A DNA stretch of 64,000 bases from Lactobacillus iners DSM 13335 (GCF_000160875.1 NZ_GG700809.1:28701-92700), one strand, 5' to 3'; positions 1 through 9,531 are shown, numbered from the stretch's first letter. A program made the numbers and translations. The notes: generated from the sequence alone by a model not told the origin.

Positions 1-2
1 AT

Positions 3-440
3 TTAGTAGGTTTGTTGCTTGTTTATGTTGGAGGATCAGGATTGGGATTCTACATCGCCAAAGGATTCTTCGATACAATGCCGCGTGCTATTGATGAGGC
101 CGCTGAAATTGATGGTGCTACCGCTTGGCAAGTGTTTATTCACATTGGATTGCCACTTTCTAAGCCTATGATTGTTTATACAGCATTAACTACATTTATG
201 GCACCGTGGGTTGACTTTATTTTCTCAGGAATTATCTTATCAACTTCAGGTAATTCCAAGAATTACACGATTGCGTATGGATTGTATAATATGCTTACAT
301 CATCTAAAGGTGCATCCACTTCTAACTTTGCCCAGTTTATTGCTGGATGTGTAATAATTGCTATTCCTATTACGATCTTATTTATGATTATGCAAAAATT
401 CTATGTTAGTGGAATTACTGCTGGATCAGATAAAGGTTAA
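3..440 (+). CDS. malG: Maltodextrin-type ABC transporter permease, MalG-like (5' partial)
   Basis: The reading frame is open to the left edge, so the gene starts upstream of the window. It is the C-terminal part of an inner-membrane permease of a carbohydrate ABC importer. The EAA loop that contacts the ATPase is visible as EAAEIDGATAWQVF followed by IGLPLSKP, which is typical of the MalG subunit. Hydrophobic segments follow, and the protein ends in a short polar tail. The partner MalF, binding protein and ATPase must lie to the left. The family call is firm. The substrate (maltose/maltodextrin) is inferred from resemblance, and other sugars cannot be excluded. A strong terminator follows the stop codon. 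Confidence 0.85.
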   Translation, partial: LVGLLLVYVGGSGLGFYIAKGFFDTMPRAIDEAAEIDGATAWQVFIHIGLPLSKPMIVYTALTTFMAPWVDFIFSGIILSTSGNSKNYTIAYGLYNMLTSSKGASTSNFAQFIAGCVIIAIPITILFMIMQKFYVSGITAGSDKG

Positions 441-462
441 TGATTTAATTTGTTTTATGCGT

Positions 463-498
463 GAAAAGCCTCTTGCTTTAAAAGCAAGAGGCTTTTTT
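463..498 (+). terminator. Rho-independent terminator after malG
   Basis: An AAAGCCTCTTGCTTT arm pairs with AAAGCAAGAGGCTTT and is followed by a T-run. It ends the sugar-transporter operon and lies between convergent genes. Confidence 0.9.
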
Positions 499-518
499 GG
501 TATTTTAAATTAAAAAAA

Positions 519-1898
519 TTATTTACTAAGAATATATTTTGCGGCTTGGATCGCTGCTTCTCTTCCAAAAACGATAGTTTCAGTAATTGAGTTACCGCCT
601 ATTCGATTATTTCCATGTAAGCCACCTGTTACTTCTCCTGCAGCATAAAAGCCCTTAATAATATTACCAGATATATCTAGTACTCTAGCATGTTGGTCAA
701 TATGAATTCCGCCCATAGTATAATGAATAGCAGGATGGACGTGAATAGCAAAGTAGGGTGCAGTAGCAATAGGACGTTCCAACCCTGTCGTTCGATGATA
801 ATCGACATCATTATTTTGGGCGATAGCTTGATTCCAACGCTGGATGGTCTTTATTAATGCTTGAGGACTAATAGAGATAGCATTGGCTAATTCAGATATT
901 GTTTGTCCTGTTTTGACTAAACCTACTGCATCATAAAATTCAAGTGCTTTGACATGATTACGAATTTCCTGATCTAAGATTAGCCAAGCTCCGTCTTCAT
1001 GTAAATTTGTGATGGCATTTGCTACGATTTTTCTGGTATCGAGTTCATTTACAAACCTAGCGGCTGCTTGATTAATTAAAATAGCTCCTTCGCCACGTAC
1101 TGCTTCACCTATCAAATATGTGTGTTTATTATCTGTTTGAGCAGTTGGATGAACCTGTATAAAGTTCATCTGGATAAGTTGAGCACCTATTTTAGTAGCT
1201 AATTTGAGGCCATCACCGGTAGTCCCATCTTGATTTGTTGTTTTATATGATAATAAATCTGGTCGATATTTTTTGATTATTTCTTTTGATGCACCAAAGC
1301 CACCAGTTGCTAAGATAACGACTTTAGCCGAAATAAGCTGTCCATTTTCCAATTTAATAGCAAAATCTTGGTCCTTGTGTATTAACTCAACGACTTTGGC
1401 GTTGTTAAAGACACTTATATGTTGCTTTGTAATTTCTTTTAGAAGATTGGTAATTAAAAAATTGCCAATGGGTTCTTTAGAAGCAGGCCGATGTGTACGT
1501 TTAATCGTCATACCACCAGTTATGGTGAGTTCATTTAATAGAATATTGTGGTCTTTTAACCATGCAATAGCTAGGGGAGCATGTTCTACAAAAAAATGTA
1601 GCATATCTGGATCATTAAGTTGACCGCCACCTTGTAATGTTTCTTGATAAAACTTGGTCATGCTGTCAATAATTCCTTGCTGATATTGAATATTAGTTTC
1701 AGCAGCATTCATTCCCGAGGATGCTCTGGCAGTATTTCCTCCCAGTTTATTGTTTTTCTCGAGTATTGCAACTTTTAATCCAAGTTCATGAGCTTGAATA
1801 GCAGCACTAAGTCCTGCACCTCCTGATCCAATTACGATAGCATCATAATATGACTCAAGATTATTTATAGAATTAGTTTTAAAAACGAAATTAGACAT
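519..1898 (-). CDS. FAD-dependent fumarate reductase/flavocytochrome c-like flavoprotein
   Basis: This is a soluble 459-aa flavoprotein of the FAD-binding-2 family. It probably reduces fumarate or a related unsaturated acid without a cytochrome domain. The N-terminal dinucleotide fold shows VIGSGGAGLSAA and LEKNNKLGGNT. A cap domain follows, with substrate-site signatures HPTAQT, RGEGAILIN and HYTMGGIHI. The C-terminal FAD contact reads NNRIGGNSITETIVFGR. These carry the His and Arg residues expected at the active site of soluble fumarate reductases. It has its own gap and ribosome site and lies just downstream of the dipeptidase gene on the same strand. The exact acceptor (fumarate, urocanate or similar) cannot be read from sequence. 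Confidence 0.85.
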   Translation of the reverse strand: MSNFVFKTNSINNLESYYDAIVIGSGGAGLSAAIQAHELGLKVAILEKNNKLGGNTARASSGMNAAETNIQYQQGIIDSMTKFYQETLQGGGQLNDPDMLHFFVEHAPLAIAWLKDHNILLNELTITGGMTIKRTHRPASKEPIGNFLITNLLKEITKQHISVFNNAKVVELIHKDQDFAIKLENGQLISAKVVILATGGFGASKEIIKKYRPDLLSYKTTNQDGTTGDGLKLATKIGAQLIQMNFIQVHPTAQTDNKHTYLIGEAVRGEGAILINQAAARFVNELDTRKIVANAITNLHEDGAWLILDQEIRNHVKALEFYDAVGLVKTGQTISELANAISISPQALIKTIQRWNQAIAQNNDVDYHRTTGLERPIATAPYFAIHVHPAIHYTMGGIHIDQHARVLDISGNIIKGFYAAGEVTGGLHGNNRIGGNSITETIVFGREAAIQAAKYILSK

Positions 1899-1921
1899 TT
1901 TGTCTCCTTATCTAATAAATA

Positions 1922-3334
1922 TTATAAATTAGGATCAATTTTGAAACTTAAAGGAGAGTCAGCTGTTTGTAAGGTAATTAGTTGCGAAATCAATTTTTTA
2001 AAAGCTTTAATTGCTACTTGGGCCATTTCTTTATTAGCCTGATTAACTATATCTATAACTTTATTTTGTTGAGTTTCGTTAACCAACTTTTGATCATATT
2101 GATATCTAATTTTTTTCAGAGTATAGCGAACTTCTTTTTGTGTATTAATCAAATATGGTGAATATTTAGCCCAATTTCTGTCTACAAGAGTTCCAGCTAA
2201 TTTAAATACCCAATATGCTGAGTTGGCAGAGTATTCTTTTTTGCCATATTTAAATAAGTTGGGAACAATAGTACCTTGAGGATAAAAAGGAATATATACA
2301 CTTTGTGATGCAATACCTAAAGCAAGCCATTGTGTCATATTCTGATCTTTTAATTGTAATAAATGAGATTCTTGTGTAGTTGCTATACTAATAGGTCTAA
2401 AAGTGGAATTATTGACATTCTTTGCCTTCGTTAAGTCATACGGTGTGCCGTTATAATGATCACTTAAGACTCTTTGGGCATCTTCAATAGAAATAGGATG
2501 ATCAGGTTTTTGAATAAAAGGCAATTCAAAACTTTGAGGCTGGTTGCTTACCGATGGTGTTAAAATTTTCTGACCTATCCAAACACGTGGGGTATTGTAG
2601 GTTAAATCAGAATCATCATGCGTTCCAAAGATACGCCTAAAGTCAAAGGGTTTATCTTGTGGCCATAAATTATGATCAATAACAAATTGGTTGATATTGT
2701 TGGAATACATAAAATTATCTGAATCATTAAAGTCAATGATTTGGATAGATAATTGATTAGCTACGACAGCATACGAATCATCAGGTATTCTTTGAGCTAC
2801 CCAGTGGTGACCAGAACCAATTTCCATATACCATGCTTCATTTTTGTCAGCAAATAAAATACCATTGGCTTCTGCTGCACCATGAGTTTCTACTATGTTA
2901 CCTAATCGTTTAATACCATCACGTGCTGTTTTAATATATGGAAGAACAACAGTAATCATAGCTTCTTCCAGAATACCTGTTTCTTCATTAAAAGGATCAC
3001 AAGCTAGTACACGTTCATTGGCATAGGCACTTTCTGTTGCACTCATTGCTACATGATATTCATTAAATCCATCTTCTTCAAAGAGACCATATTGATCTGT
3101 CCATTCAGGAGTAGATGAATATGAAAAAATTTCGCTAGGCAAATCAATTGTAAATTTATTAGCCTTTGATTTAAAAATATTATTGATTTTAACTTGATGT
3201 TGGTTAAATGCTAAATGTTTTGGCCAAGCAGTCTTGCAGTCTTCATTGCGACCAATAATAATACTTTGATCTATTGTTGCTTTTTTACCAATTAAAATTG
3301 ATGTACATGCTGAACGTCCCACTTTTTTTATCAT
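1922..3334 (-). CDS. pepD: C69-family dipeptidase (PepD-like)
   Basis: This is an Ntn-hydrolase dipeptidase that cleaves dipeptides in the cytoplasm during peptide use. The start is placed at the ATG at 3334 because AGGGAA-type ribosome-site sequence (GGAAAAGGG) lies just upstream; a longer frame exists but lacks a good site. The catalytic Cys falls near residue 8 (SACTSILIGKKATIDQS), followed by the family motif IIGRNEDC. The length of about 470 residues is normal for the family. Further motifs include NGILFADKNEAWYMEIGSGH, typical of C69 peptidases. It is followed by the flavoprotein gene on the same strand, but no functional link is evident. Confidence 0.9.
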   Translation of the reverse strand: MIKKVGRSACTSILIGKKATIDQSIIIGRNEDCKTAWPKHLAFNQHQVKINNIFKSKANKFTIDLPSEIFSYSSTPEWTDQYGLFEEDGFNEYHVAMSATESAYANERVLACDPFNEETGILEEAMITVVLPYIKTARDGIKRLGNIVETHGAAEANGILFADKNEAWYMEIGSGHHWVAQRIPDDSYAVVANQLSIQIIDFNDSDNFMYSNNINQFVIDHNLWPQDKPFDFRRIFGTHDDSDLTYNTPRVWIGQKILTPSVSNQPQSFELPFIQKPDHPISIEDAQRVLSDHYNGTPYDLTKAKNVNNSTFRPISIATTQESHLLQLKDQNMTQWLALGIASQSVYIPFYPQGTIVPNLFKYGKKEYSANSAYWVFKLAGTLVDRNWAKYSPYLINTQKEVRYTLKKIRYQYDQKLVNETQQNKVIDIVNQANKEMAQVAIKAFKKLISQLITLQTADSPLSFKIDPNL

Positions 3335-3431
3335 AATTTTCCCTTTTCCATGTTTTTGTAATATCATATATAATTGTAGTATAAAGGCATTATGGCAACA
3401 ATCATAAAATTAAAAAGTAGAAGGTACAATT

Positions 3432-3653
3432 ATGGAAGATAATAAAAAAACAATAGTTTTAAAATTTAATACTGAAGAGCATACTATCGATATGAATTTC
3501 TCACCAGATTTGACTGATGAAATGGAGATAGGTTATATCTTATCGTCTAGTTTTTTGTCCTTTGCGGCTCATCAAGGTGTTAGCAAAGAAGTATTACATG
3601 ATATTATAGATGATCAGTATAGTGAATTTTTGTCACAGAATAATGAAGATTAA
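3432..3653 (+). CDS. Small hypothetical protein (73 aa)
   Basis: This is an acidic soluble 73-residue protein with no recognised domain, signal peptide or membrane segment. It starts at an ATG preceded by AGAAGG. It reads as a short beta-strand N-terminus (TIVLKFNTEEHTIDMNF) and a helical C-terminus ending in acidic residues. It is the first gene of a co-directional run with the two FMN reductases and the phosphatase, only 12 bp before the first reductase, so co-transcription is likely. Function unknown. Confidence 0.65.
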   Translation: MEDNKKTIVLKFNTEEHTIDMNFSPDLTDEMEIGYILSSSFLSFAAHQGVSKEVLHDIIDDQYSEFLSQNNED

Positions 3654-3665
3654 GGAACTAAGTTA

Positions 3666-4223
3666 ATGAAAATAGTTGCTTTAGTCGGTAGTAATGCTAA
3701 GTTTTCTTATAATCGAGAATTGTTAAAATTTATTCAAAAACATTATATAGATAATTATGAGATAAAATTAGCTGAAATTAAAAATATTCCTTTGTTCTGT
3801 GAGGGTTTAGCTGAACCTGATAGTGTTAAAAATTTAGCTAACCAAATTCTTGATTCTGATATGGTGATTATTGCTACATCAGAAAATCAGCATTCTGTAT
3901 CATCTGCTTTAAAAAGTGTTATTGAATGGTTATCATCAGTAGAACATCCATTTTTGAATAAGCCAGTAATGGTAATTGGAGTTTCTAGTCAACATACAGG
4001 TTCTGCTAGAGCACAAGTTCGATTGAAGAATGTTTTAGCCTCCCCTGGCGTTGGAGCTATTGTTTACAATGGTAATGAATTTATGCTAGGTAATGCTTCA
4101 GAAAAATTTGATGAAGATGGGAATCTAGATTCAGCTACAGTTGAATTTTTAGATAAGTTTTGGCATCAGTTTATGGATTTTTATCAAACAATTAATGGAA
4201 GGAAATTAGATAATCAATGTTAA
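3666..4223 (+). CDS. NADPH-dependent FMN reductase family protein (copy 1)
   Basis: This is a flavodoxin-fold protein of 185 aa. The phosphate-binding loop is seen as GSNAKFSYNREL near the N-terminus. The second flavin loop reads TSENQHSVSSALKSVIEWL, where the usual TPEYN-S-P form is altered (Ser for Pro, Gln for Tyr/Asp). It may therefore have a changed flavin or substrate preference. It overlaps the next gene by 7 bp, so the two are translationally coupled paralogs. Such proteins reduce quinones, azo compounds or FMN with NAD(P)H; the true substrate is unknown. Confidence 0.8.
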   Translation: MKIVALVGSNAKFSYNRELLKFIQKHYIDNYEIKLAEIKNIPLFCEGLAEPDSVKNLANQILDSDMVIIATSENQHSVSSALKSVIEWLSSVEHPFLNKPVMVIGVSSQHTGSARAQVRLKNVLASPGVGAIVYNGNEFMLGNASEKFDEDGNLDSATVEFLDKFWHQFMDFYQTINGRKLDNQC

Positions 4224-4777
4224 AATTAATAGCTATAGTAGGAACTAATGCAGAATTTTCCTTTAACCGTTTTTTATGTCAATATATTGCTAAACGTTAT
4301 GGGGATAAGTTTAACATTGAAGTTTGTGAAATTAATGACTTGCCACTATTTTCCAAAGATGATTATCCTAATGAAGCTGTACAAAATTTCAGAAAAAAAT
4401 TACGTCTAGCTGATGGTGTAATTATTGCTACACCAGAGTACGATCACGCAATTCCAGCCGCTTTAAAGAGTGCTATGGAATGGACAGGAAAGCATTCATT
4501 AGGTAGTGGTAATGATGTTATGCGACTTAAACCGACAATGGTAGTAGGTACATCATATGGTGTACAAGGTGCATCTCGGGCTCAAGAAGATATGCGTGAG
4601 ATTTTATTATCATCTGATGAAGGAGCTTTAGTTTTACCAGCCAATGAGATTTTGATTGGTTATGCAGCCACAAATTTTGACAAACAAAGTCATGATCTAA
4701 TTAATAAAACAATTATTAAACAACTTGATGTTGCTATGGATAATTTTTATCAATTTATTAATCAATGGAATAAATAA
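4217..4777 (+). CDS. NADPH-dependent FMN reductase family protein (copy 2)
   Basis: This is the second flavodoxin-fold oxidoreductase of the pair, 186 aa. It keeps the more canonical motifs: GTNAEFSFNRFL at the N-terminal flavin loop and TPEYDHAIPAALKSAMEW at the second loop. The Gly-rich segment VVGTSYGVQGASRAQEDMR completes the flavin site. Its start codon lies within the 3' end of copy 1. The tandem arrangement suggests a duplicated pair that may act as a heterodimer, an inference from the overlap and similar size. The natural substrate is not evident. Confidence 0.85.
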   Translation: MLKLIAIVGTNAEFSFNRFLCQYIAKRYGDKFNIEVCEINDLPLFSKDDYPNEAVQNFRKKLRLADGVIIATPEYDHAIPAALKSAMEWTGKHSLGSGNDVMRLKPTMVVGTSYGVQGASRAQEDMREILLSSDEGALVLPANEILIGYAATNFDKQSHDLINKTIIKQLDVAMDNFYQFINQWNK

Positions 4778-4794
4778 AAAATGAGGAGGCATAT

Positions 4795-5580
4795 ATGCAA
4801 GAACCAATTGTTTTAGATCATATTAAAATTCCTAATGCTCGTGATTTAGGAGGCTATCTAGGTGCAGATGGTCGAAAAATTCTAAAAAAACGTTTATTGC
4901 GAACAGGAAAGATAATTGATTTATCTAATGATGATAAAAAGTTTTTAATTAATTATGGAGTGAAGACGGTGATTGATTTACGTACGCCGTCTGAATATAA
5001 TGTCAACCCTGATACTCCAATTGAAGGTGTAGAGGATGTACATATTCCAGTCCATAGGGATGCAAAATTAGATACAAAATTAATAGCTATGAGACAGACT
5101 TATGATAAGATTCAATATGCAGGATTTAAGTCTATGTGCTACCAATATCGTCGTAGCATCACGGAACCTTTTTCGCAAAATGCGTTTAAAAAGATATTAG
5201 AGACTTTGGCCTCCCAAAAAGATGGTGCGACTATTTTTCATTGCTCTGAAGGAAAAGATCGAACAGGATTAACTACTGTTTTTATTCTATATTTGTTAGG
5301 TGTTAACTGGGAGACAATTAGACAGGATTATTTATATTCTAATTTTACGTTGAGAGACTATCAGGCTGCTATGGATAAAAAAATTATAGCTGAGGGTGGT
5401 AATGATATTTTACGTTCTAATATTAGATCACTAGCCGGTGTAGCCAATGAATATTTAGATACGGCTTTATTAACCATTAAACAAGAATATGACGGAATAG
5501 ACAATTTTATTCATAATCAATTAGGATTAGATCAAGAATTTATTCAAGAATTTCGCAATTTATATTTAGAAGTAAAATAA
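4795..5580 (+). CDS. Protein-tyrosine/serine phosphatase (Y_phosphatase3 family)
   Basis: This is a cytoplasmic dual-specificity-type phosphatase of 261 aa. The CX5R signature is HCSEGKDRTG around residue 155, with the nucleophilic Cys and the phosphate-binding Arg present. The N-terminal NARDLGGYLGADGR and the VIDLRTPSEY segment are family hallmarks. The start is fixed by GAGGAGG eight bases before the ATG. It closes the run with the FMN reductases and is followed at once by a terminator. Lactobacillus relatives are often annotated as tyrosine phosphatases; phosphoinositide or phospho-Ser activity is also possible. Confidence 0.88.
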   Translation: MQEPIVLDHIKIPNARDLGGYLGADGRKILKKRLLRTGKIIDLSNDDKKFLINYGVKTVIDLRTPSEYNVNPDTPIEGVEDVHIPVHRDAKLDTKLIAMRQTYDKIQYAGFKSMCYQYRRSITEPFSQNAFKKILETLASQKDGATIFHCSEGKDRTGLTTVFILYLLGVNWETIRQDYLYSNFTLRDYQAAMDKKIIAEGGNDILRSNIRSLAGVANEYLDTALLTIKQEYDGIDNFIHNQLGLDQEFIQEFRNLYLEVK

Positions 5581-5612
5581 AAGATTCTTCAATTAATTTT
5601 GAAGAATCTTTT
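5581..5612 (+). terminator. Bidirectional terminator
   Basis: AAGATTCTTCAA pairs with TTGAAGAATCTT around AATTAATT-type loop sequence, followed by eight T residues. It lies between the convergent phosphatase and CvpA genes and can serve both. Confidence 0.88.
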
Positions 5613-5614
5613 TT

Positions 5615-6154
5615 TTAGCTTAAGGTTTGACTGATACCAAAGATGCTCTTGAACATACCATTTGATATCAAAGGCGTACTATAAATAATAAATCTGAGGA
5701 ATGGTGCATCGATTGTTTGCTGGATAAACCATGGATTTTCGAAAAATTCAAACATAGATAGTATGATATATACAAAGAAATATGCCGCAAAAAATGAAAT
5801 ACAAGCTCCTAATATACTATCTAGTAATCCTATCAAATGATGTTTACTATGTTCTCTCTTTGGGAGTCGTTTTTTGATAAATCTTTTGATTATTTTACCA
5901 ATGAATAAGATAATGAAGAATCCGATGAAATGATATAAGATTAAATCAGAACTATTATTCGTTGAGTTAAGATTGGGTGTTTTATTGGAAAACTCCATAA
6001 AAAGCCAATCTCCTAGTGGATTTTGAAATATGACTGCTATAGAAAAAATGATGGCAGAAAAAACCAAGTTAATAATGCGTTGTGCGAAGCCAATCTGAAA
6101 TCCTTTCTTGGTTTGATAGATTAAATATGCTAATACTAGTAATAATATAATCAT
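5615..6154 (-). CDS. CvpA family membrane protein
   Basis: This is a 179-aa integral membrane protein with four hydrophobic segments, at roughly residues 1-14, 24-43, 78-95 and 107-135. The amphipathic segment GFQIGFAQRIINL and the overall layout match the CvpA/colicin V production family. Many Gram-positives carry this gene (yshB-like) near DNA-repair or murein genes. The ribosome site AAAGGAGG is about 13 bases from the ATG, somewhat far. The role of the family in Gram-positives is not settled. It stands alone, divergent from rsmG. Confidence 0.75.
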   Translation of the reverse strand: MIILLLVLAYLIYQTKKGFQIGFAQRIINLVFSAIIFSIAVIFQNPLGDWLFMEFSNKTPNLNSTNNSSDLILYHFIGFFIILFIGKIIKRFIKKRLPKREHSKHHLIGLLDSILGACISFFAAYFFVYIILSMFEFFENPWFIQQTIDAPFLRFIIYSTPLISNGMFKSIFGISQTLS

Positions 6155-6307
6155 AAGCTTGTATCAACCTCCTTTAGTGATATTAGAACATATTTTAATG
6201 ATTTATGCAAAAAGTTTCATAGGTAAAATGGTATGTATTATGTTGCCCTAAAGCCTAAATTGCGGTAAATTATAAGTTGTGTAACAGTAGTTTCGTTGGG
6301 GTGAAAA

Positions 6308-7027
6308 ATGAATTCAGACATATTTAAAGAATTACTATTAAAGCAAGGTATAGAGCTTAGTGCTAGGCAACAAGAACAGTTTAGGACATATTATCATCAA
6401 TTAATTGTTGCTAATGAAAAAACAAATCTTACACGAATTACTGAAGAAGACGAGGTGTATTTGAAACATTTTTATGATAGTTTGACACCAATTATCAAAT
6501 TCAGAGAAATGATATCCAATGCTGAATCTTTATGTGATGTTGGTGCTGGTGCTGGCTTTCCTTCTGTACCTATCAAAATAATATATCCTGATATAAAATT
6601 AACCATTATTGATTCTTTAGGCAAGCGTCTTACTTTTTTGGATAAATTAGTTAAGCAATTAGGCTTAGATAATATTACTTTAGTTCATAGTCGTGCTGAA
6701 GATGCAGGTAGAAATATCAAATTGCGGGAAAACTTTGATGTAGTTACAGCCAGAGCAGTAGCAAGAATGAGTGTTTTAAGTGAATATTGTTTGCCTTTAG
6801 TTAAGGTTGGAGGCTATTTTGTTGCTTTGAAGGGACCTAAGCTATCAGATGAGTTATTTGAAGCACAAAATGCTTTAACAATATTAGGTGGTAAGATAGA
6901 AAAAACATGTGAGTTTACTTTACCAGATAGTATGGATGATAGAACACTAGTAGCTGTTAAAAAAATCAAAAAAGTGTCTAATAAGTATCCTAGACAAGCT
7001 GGTATACCTAATCGTAAACCCCTTTAA
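6308..7027 (+). CDS. rsmG: 16S rRNA (guanine(527)-N(7))-methyltransferase RsmG
   Basis: This is an SAM-dependent methyltransferase that modifies G527 of 16S rRNA. The SAM motif reads [17 protein letters not shown] near residue 77, and NEKTNLTRI near the N-terminus is the conserved family segment. The length of 239 aa is standard. It opens a co-directional block with noc, parA and parB, the classic arrangement close to the replication origin in Firmicutes. The upstream ribosome sequence GGGGTGA is weak. Confidence 0.97.
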   Translation: MNSDIFKELLLKQGIELSARQQEQFRTYYHQLIVANEKTNLTRITEEDEVYLKHFYDSLTPIIKFREMISNAESLCDVGAGAGFPSVPIKIIYPDIKLTIIDSLGKRLTFLDKLVKQLGLDNITLVHSRAEDAGRNIKLRENFDVVTARAVARMSVLSEYCLPLVKVGGYFVALKGPKLSDELFEAQNALTILGGKIEKTCEFTLPDSMDDRTLVAVKKIKKVSNKYPRQAGIPNRKPL

Positions 7028-7047
7028 TTTTTCGGAGGTAATTAATA

Positions 7048-7893
7048 ATGTCATTATTTTTTAGTCACAAAGATAAGTTACCGGAAAATAAAAAAATAAA
7101 AGATATTGATTTGGATAATATTGTTCCTAATCGTTATCAGCCTAGAAGAGCATTCAATGATGAAACGATAGCACAGTTGGCCCAAACTATTCAGGAACAA
7201 GGATTATTACAACCAATTGTTGTCAGACACATATTAGATTCTGATAAATATGAAATTATTGCCGGTGAACGTCGATATCGTGCAGTTAAGCTGCTTAAAT
7301 GGGCTACAATTCCAGCTATTGTCAATTCAATGGCTGATGAACAGGTTGCTTCTTTAGCTTTGATTGAGAATTTACAACGTGAAAATCTTAATCCGATTGA
7401 TGAAGCAAAAGCATATGCACAATTGATGAAAATTAATAACCTTACTCAGGAGCAATTGGCACATCAGGTTGGTAGGACACAGTCATATATTGCTAATAAG
7501 ATCCGATTATTAAAGCTTACTCCTAAGGTACAAAGTTTTTTAGTTGCTCAAAAAATCACACCACGTCACGGTCGTGCTTTACTTACATTATCTGCATCTG
7601 ATCAAGATAGGGCAGTAAGTGAGATAGTAAAAAAAGATTTAACTGTTAAAGAAACAGAGAATATGGCTCAAGATATTGATCGTTATTTTAGTAATATGGG
7701 TCAAGAAGGTGCAACTAAGGCGAAAGCTTCAAGAAAAGTTACTGTAAAAACAGGTAGTGATTTTACAGTACAAATTAATACTATTAAGCAGGCTATAAAG
7801 ATGGTTAAAGATTCAGGTATGATAGTCAAACAGCATGAAAATAAATCAAAAGATTCATATAAAATTACAATTGAAATATTAAAAGGGGAGTAG
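7048..7893 (+). CDS. noc: Nucleoid occlusion protein Noc (ParB-like)
   Basis: This is a ParB-family DNA-binding protein of 281 aa, thought to block division over the nucleoid. The CTPase/ParB domain shows VPNRYQPRRAF, then GLLQPIVVR and IAGERRYRA. It is followed by the helix-turn-helix LAHQVGRTQSYIANKIRLL. It sits directly downstream of rsmG and 2 bp before parA, the usual position for Noc. It is distinguished from the second ParB, downstream of parA, by gene order and divergent C-terminus. The Noc-versus-ParB assignment is by context. Confidence 0.9.
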   Translation: MSLFFSHKDKLPENKKIKDIDLDNIVPNRYQPRRAFNDETIAQLAQTIQEQGLLQPIVVRHILDSDKYEIIAGERRYRAVKLLKWATIPAIVNSMADEQVASLALIENLQRENLNPIDEAKAYAQLMKINNLTQEQLAHQVGRTQSYIANKIRLLKLTPKVQSFLVAQKITPRHGRALLTLSASDQDRAVSEIVKKDLTVKETENMAQDIDRYFSNMGQEGATKAKASRKVTVKTGSDFTVQINTIKQAIKMVKDSGMIVKQHENKSKDSYKITIEILKGE

Positions 7894-7895
7894 TT

Positions 7896-8669
7896 ATGGC
7901 ACAAGTAATCTCAATAGCCAATCAAAAAGGTGGCGTTGGTAAAACTACAACGACAATTAATTTGGGAGCTAGTATTGCTATTCGTGGTTATAAAGTATTA
8001 ATTATTGATACTGATCCTCAAGGTAATGCCACTTCTGGACTGGGTATAGAAAAGTCATCTGTTGATCAAGATGTTTATAATGTGTTAATTGATGAAATAT
8101 CCATGTCCAAAACAATACATCATACTTCAACTCCAAATTTAGACATAGTACCTGCAACTATTCAATTAGCAGGTGCTGAAATAGAATTAACATCATTGAT
8201 GGCTAGAGAAACTAGACTTAAACAAGGAATAGATGAAATTAGTGATCAATATGATTTTATTCTTATTGATTGTCCACCTTCTTTAGGACAACTCTCAATA
8301 AATGCTTTTACTGCTTCGGATTCGATTTTGATTCCCGTACAAAGTGAATATTATGCTATGGAGGGATTAAGTCAGCTACTTAATACTATTAGATTAGTTC
8401 AAAAGCATTTCAACAAAAATCTTGGTGTCGAAGGCGTTTTATTAACGATGTTGGATGCTCGGACTAATTTAGGTGCAGATGTAGTAAAAGAAGTTAAAGA
8501 ATATTTCAATAAAAAAGTGTATAAAACTATTATTCCAAGGATTACTAAATTAGCAGAAGCACCAAGTTTTGGAAAACCAATTACAGAATATGCACCCAAA
8601 TCTAGAGGTGCTCAAGTTTATGATTCATTGGCTAAGGAGGTGTTAAAATCTCATGGAAAAAAGATCTAA
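7896..8669 (+). CDS. parA: Chromosome-partitioning ATPase ParA/Soj
   Basis: This is a deviant Walker A ATPase of 257 aa. The N-terminus reads ISIANQKGGVGKTTTTINLG with the signature lysine, and the Walker B-like LIDCPPSLGQLSINA follows. It acts with ParB in chromosome segregation and in control of DnaA. It starts at an ATG preceded by GGGGAG, 2 bp after noc, and overlaps parB by 17 bp. Full length and intact. Confidence 0.96.
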   Translation: MAQVISIANQKGGVGKTTTTINLGASIAIRGYKVLIIDTDPQGNATSGLGIEKSSVDQDVYNVLIDEISMSKTIHHTSTPNLDIVPATIQLAGAEIELTSLMARETRLKQGIDEISDQYDFILIDCPPSLGQLSINAFTASDSILIPVQSEYYAMEGLSQLLNTIRLVQKHFNKNLGVEGVLLTMLDARTNLGADVVKEVKEYFNKKVYKTIIPRITKLAEAPSFGKPITEYAPKSRGAQVYDSLAKEVLKSHGKKI

Positions 8670-9531
8670 AGGTTTTAAGAGCTTAGGTAGAGGATTAGAA
8701 GCACTTTTTGATGATGGCCCAAAAATAAAAGACGGTGAGGAGATTAGGGACATAAAATTAGACGATATTCGACCTAATCCTTACCAACCTAGAAAAAATT
8801 TTGATGATAAGGGATTACAAGAACTAGCTGAATCAATAAAAGAAAATGGCGTTTTTCAACCAATTATTGTGAGAAAATCTGTTGAAGGATATGAATTAAT
8901 TGCGGGTGAGAGGCGGTTCCGTGCTTCTAAAATAGCTGGTAAAGAAACGATACCAGGCATCGTTCGTGATTTTGATGAAGCAAAAATGATGGAAGTTGCT
9001 ATTTTGGAAAATTTGCAACGTGAAGATTTAACGCCTCTAGAAGAAGCACAAGCGTACGAAACACTTCAGAAAAATCTGGGATTAACACAAGAAGATGTCT
9101 CTAAACGTTTAGGTAAGTCACGACCATATATTGCAAACTATTTACGTTTGTTAACATTGCCTCCCAAAACTAAAAGACTACTACAATATGGTAAGTTATC
9201 AATGGGGCAAGCACGTACACTTTTAGGCTTAAAAGATAAAAGTCAGATTGATAGTTTGGCTAAAAAGGTAGCTGATGAAGGCACAACAGTTCGCAGATTA
9301 GAGTTACTAGTTAATAAGATTAATACTAAAAGTCAAGAAAAATCTAGAAAAGTTACTAATAAGTCGAAATTCATTGCTGCCAGTGAAAATAAGCTTTCGG
9401 ATAAATTTGGCACAAAAGTTAACATTAGTTCCAGCAATCGAGGAAATGGTCATCTATCTATTAGCTTTAAATCAACGGAAGAATTAAATCGTATCTTAGA
9501 TGTATTAGGTATTGATTTAGATAAAGAATAG
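8653..9531 (+). CDS. parB: Chromosome-partitioning protein ParB/Spo0J
   Basis: This is the centromere-binding CTPase, 292 aa. The N-terminal tail KGFKSLGRGLEALFDD is the segment that contacts ParA. The core shows IRPNPYQPRKNF, VFQPIIVRKS and IAGERRFRAS, then the helix-turn-helix VSKRLGKSRPYIANYLRLL. The start overlaps the end of parA, with AAGGAGG inside parA as the ribosome site. I saw no clear parS palindrome in the window. Confidence 0.96.
   Translation: MEKRSKGFKSLGRGLEALFDDGPKIKDGEEIRDIKLDDIRPNPYQPRKNFDDKGLQELAESIKENGVFQPIIVRKSVEGYELIAGERRFRASKIAGKETIPGIVRDFDEAKMMEVAILENLQREDLTPLEEAQAYETLQKNLGLTQEDVSKRLGKSRPYIANYLRLLTLPPKTKRLLQYGKLSMGQARTLLGLKDKSQIDSLAKKVADEGTTVRRLELLVNKINTKSQEKSRKVTNKSKFIAASENKLSDKFGTKVNISSSNRGNGHLSISFKSTEELNRILDVLGIDLDKE

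Noticed and set aside
1273-1623. 116-aa ORF on the + strand
   Set aside because: It lies fully antisense within the fumarate-reductase-like gene and has no ribosome site or recognisable domain.
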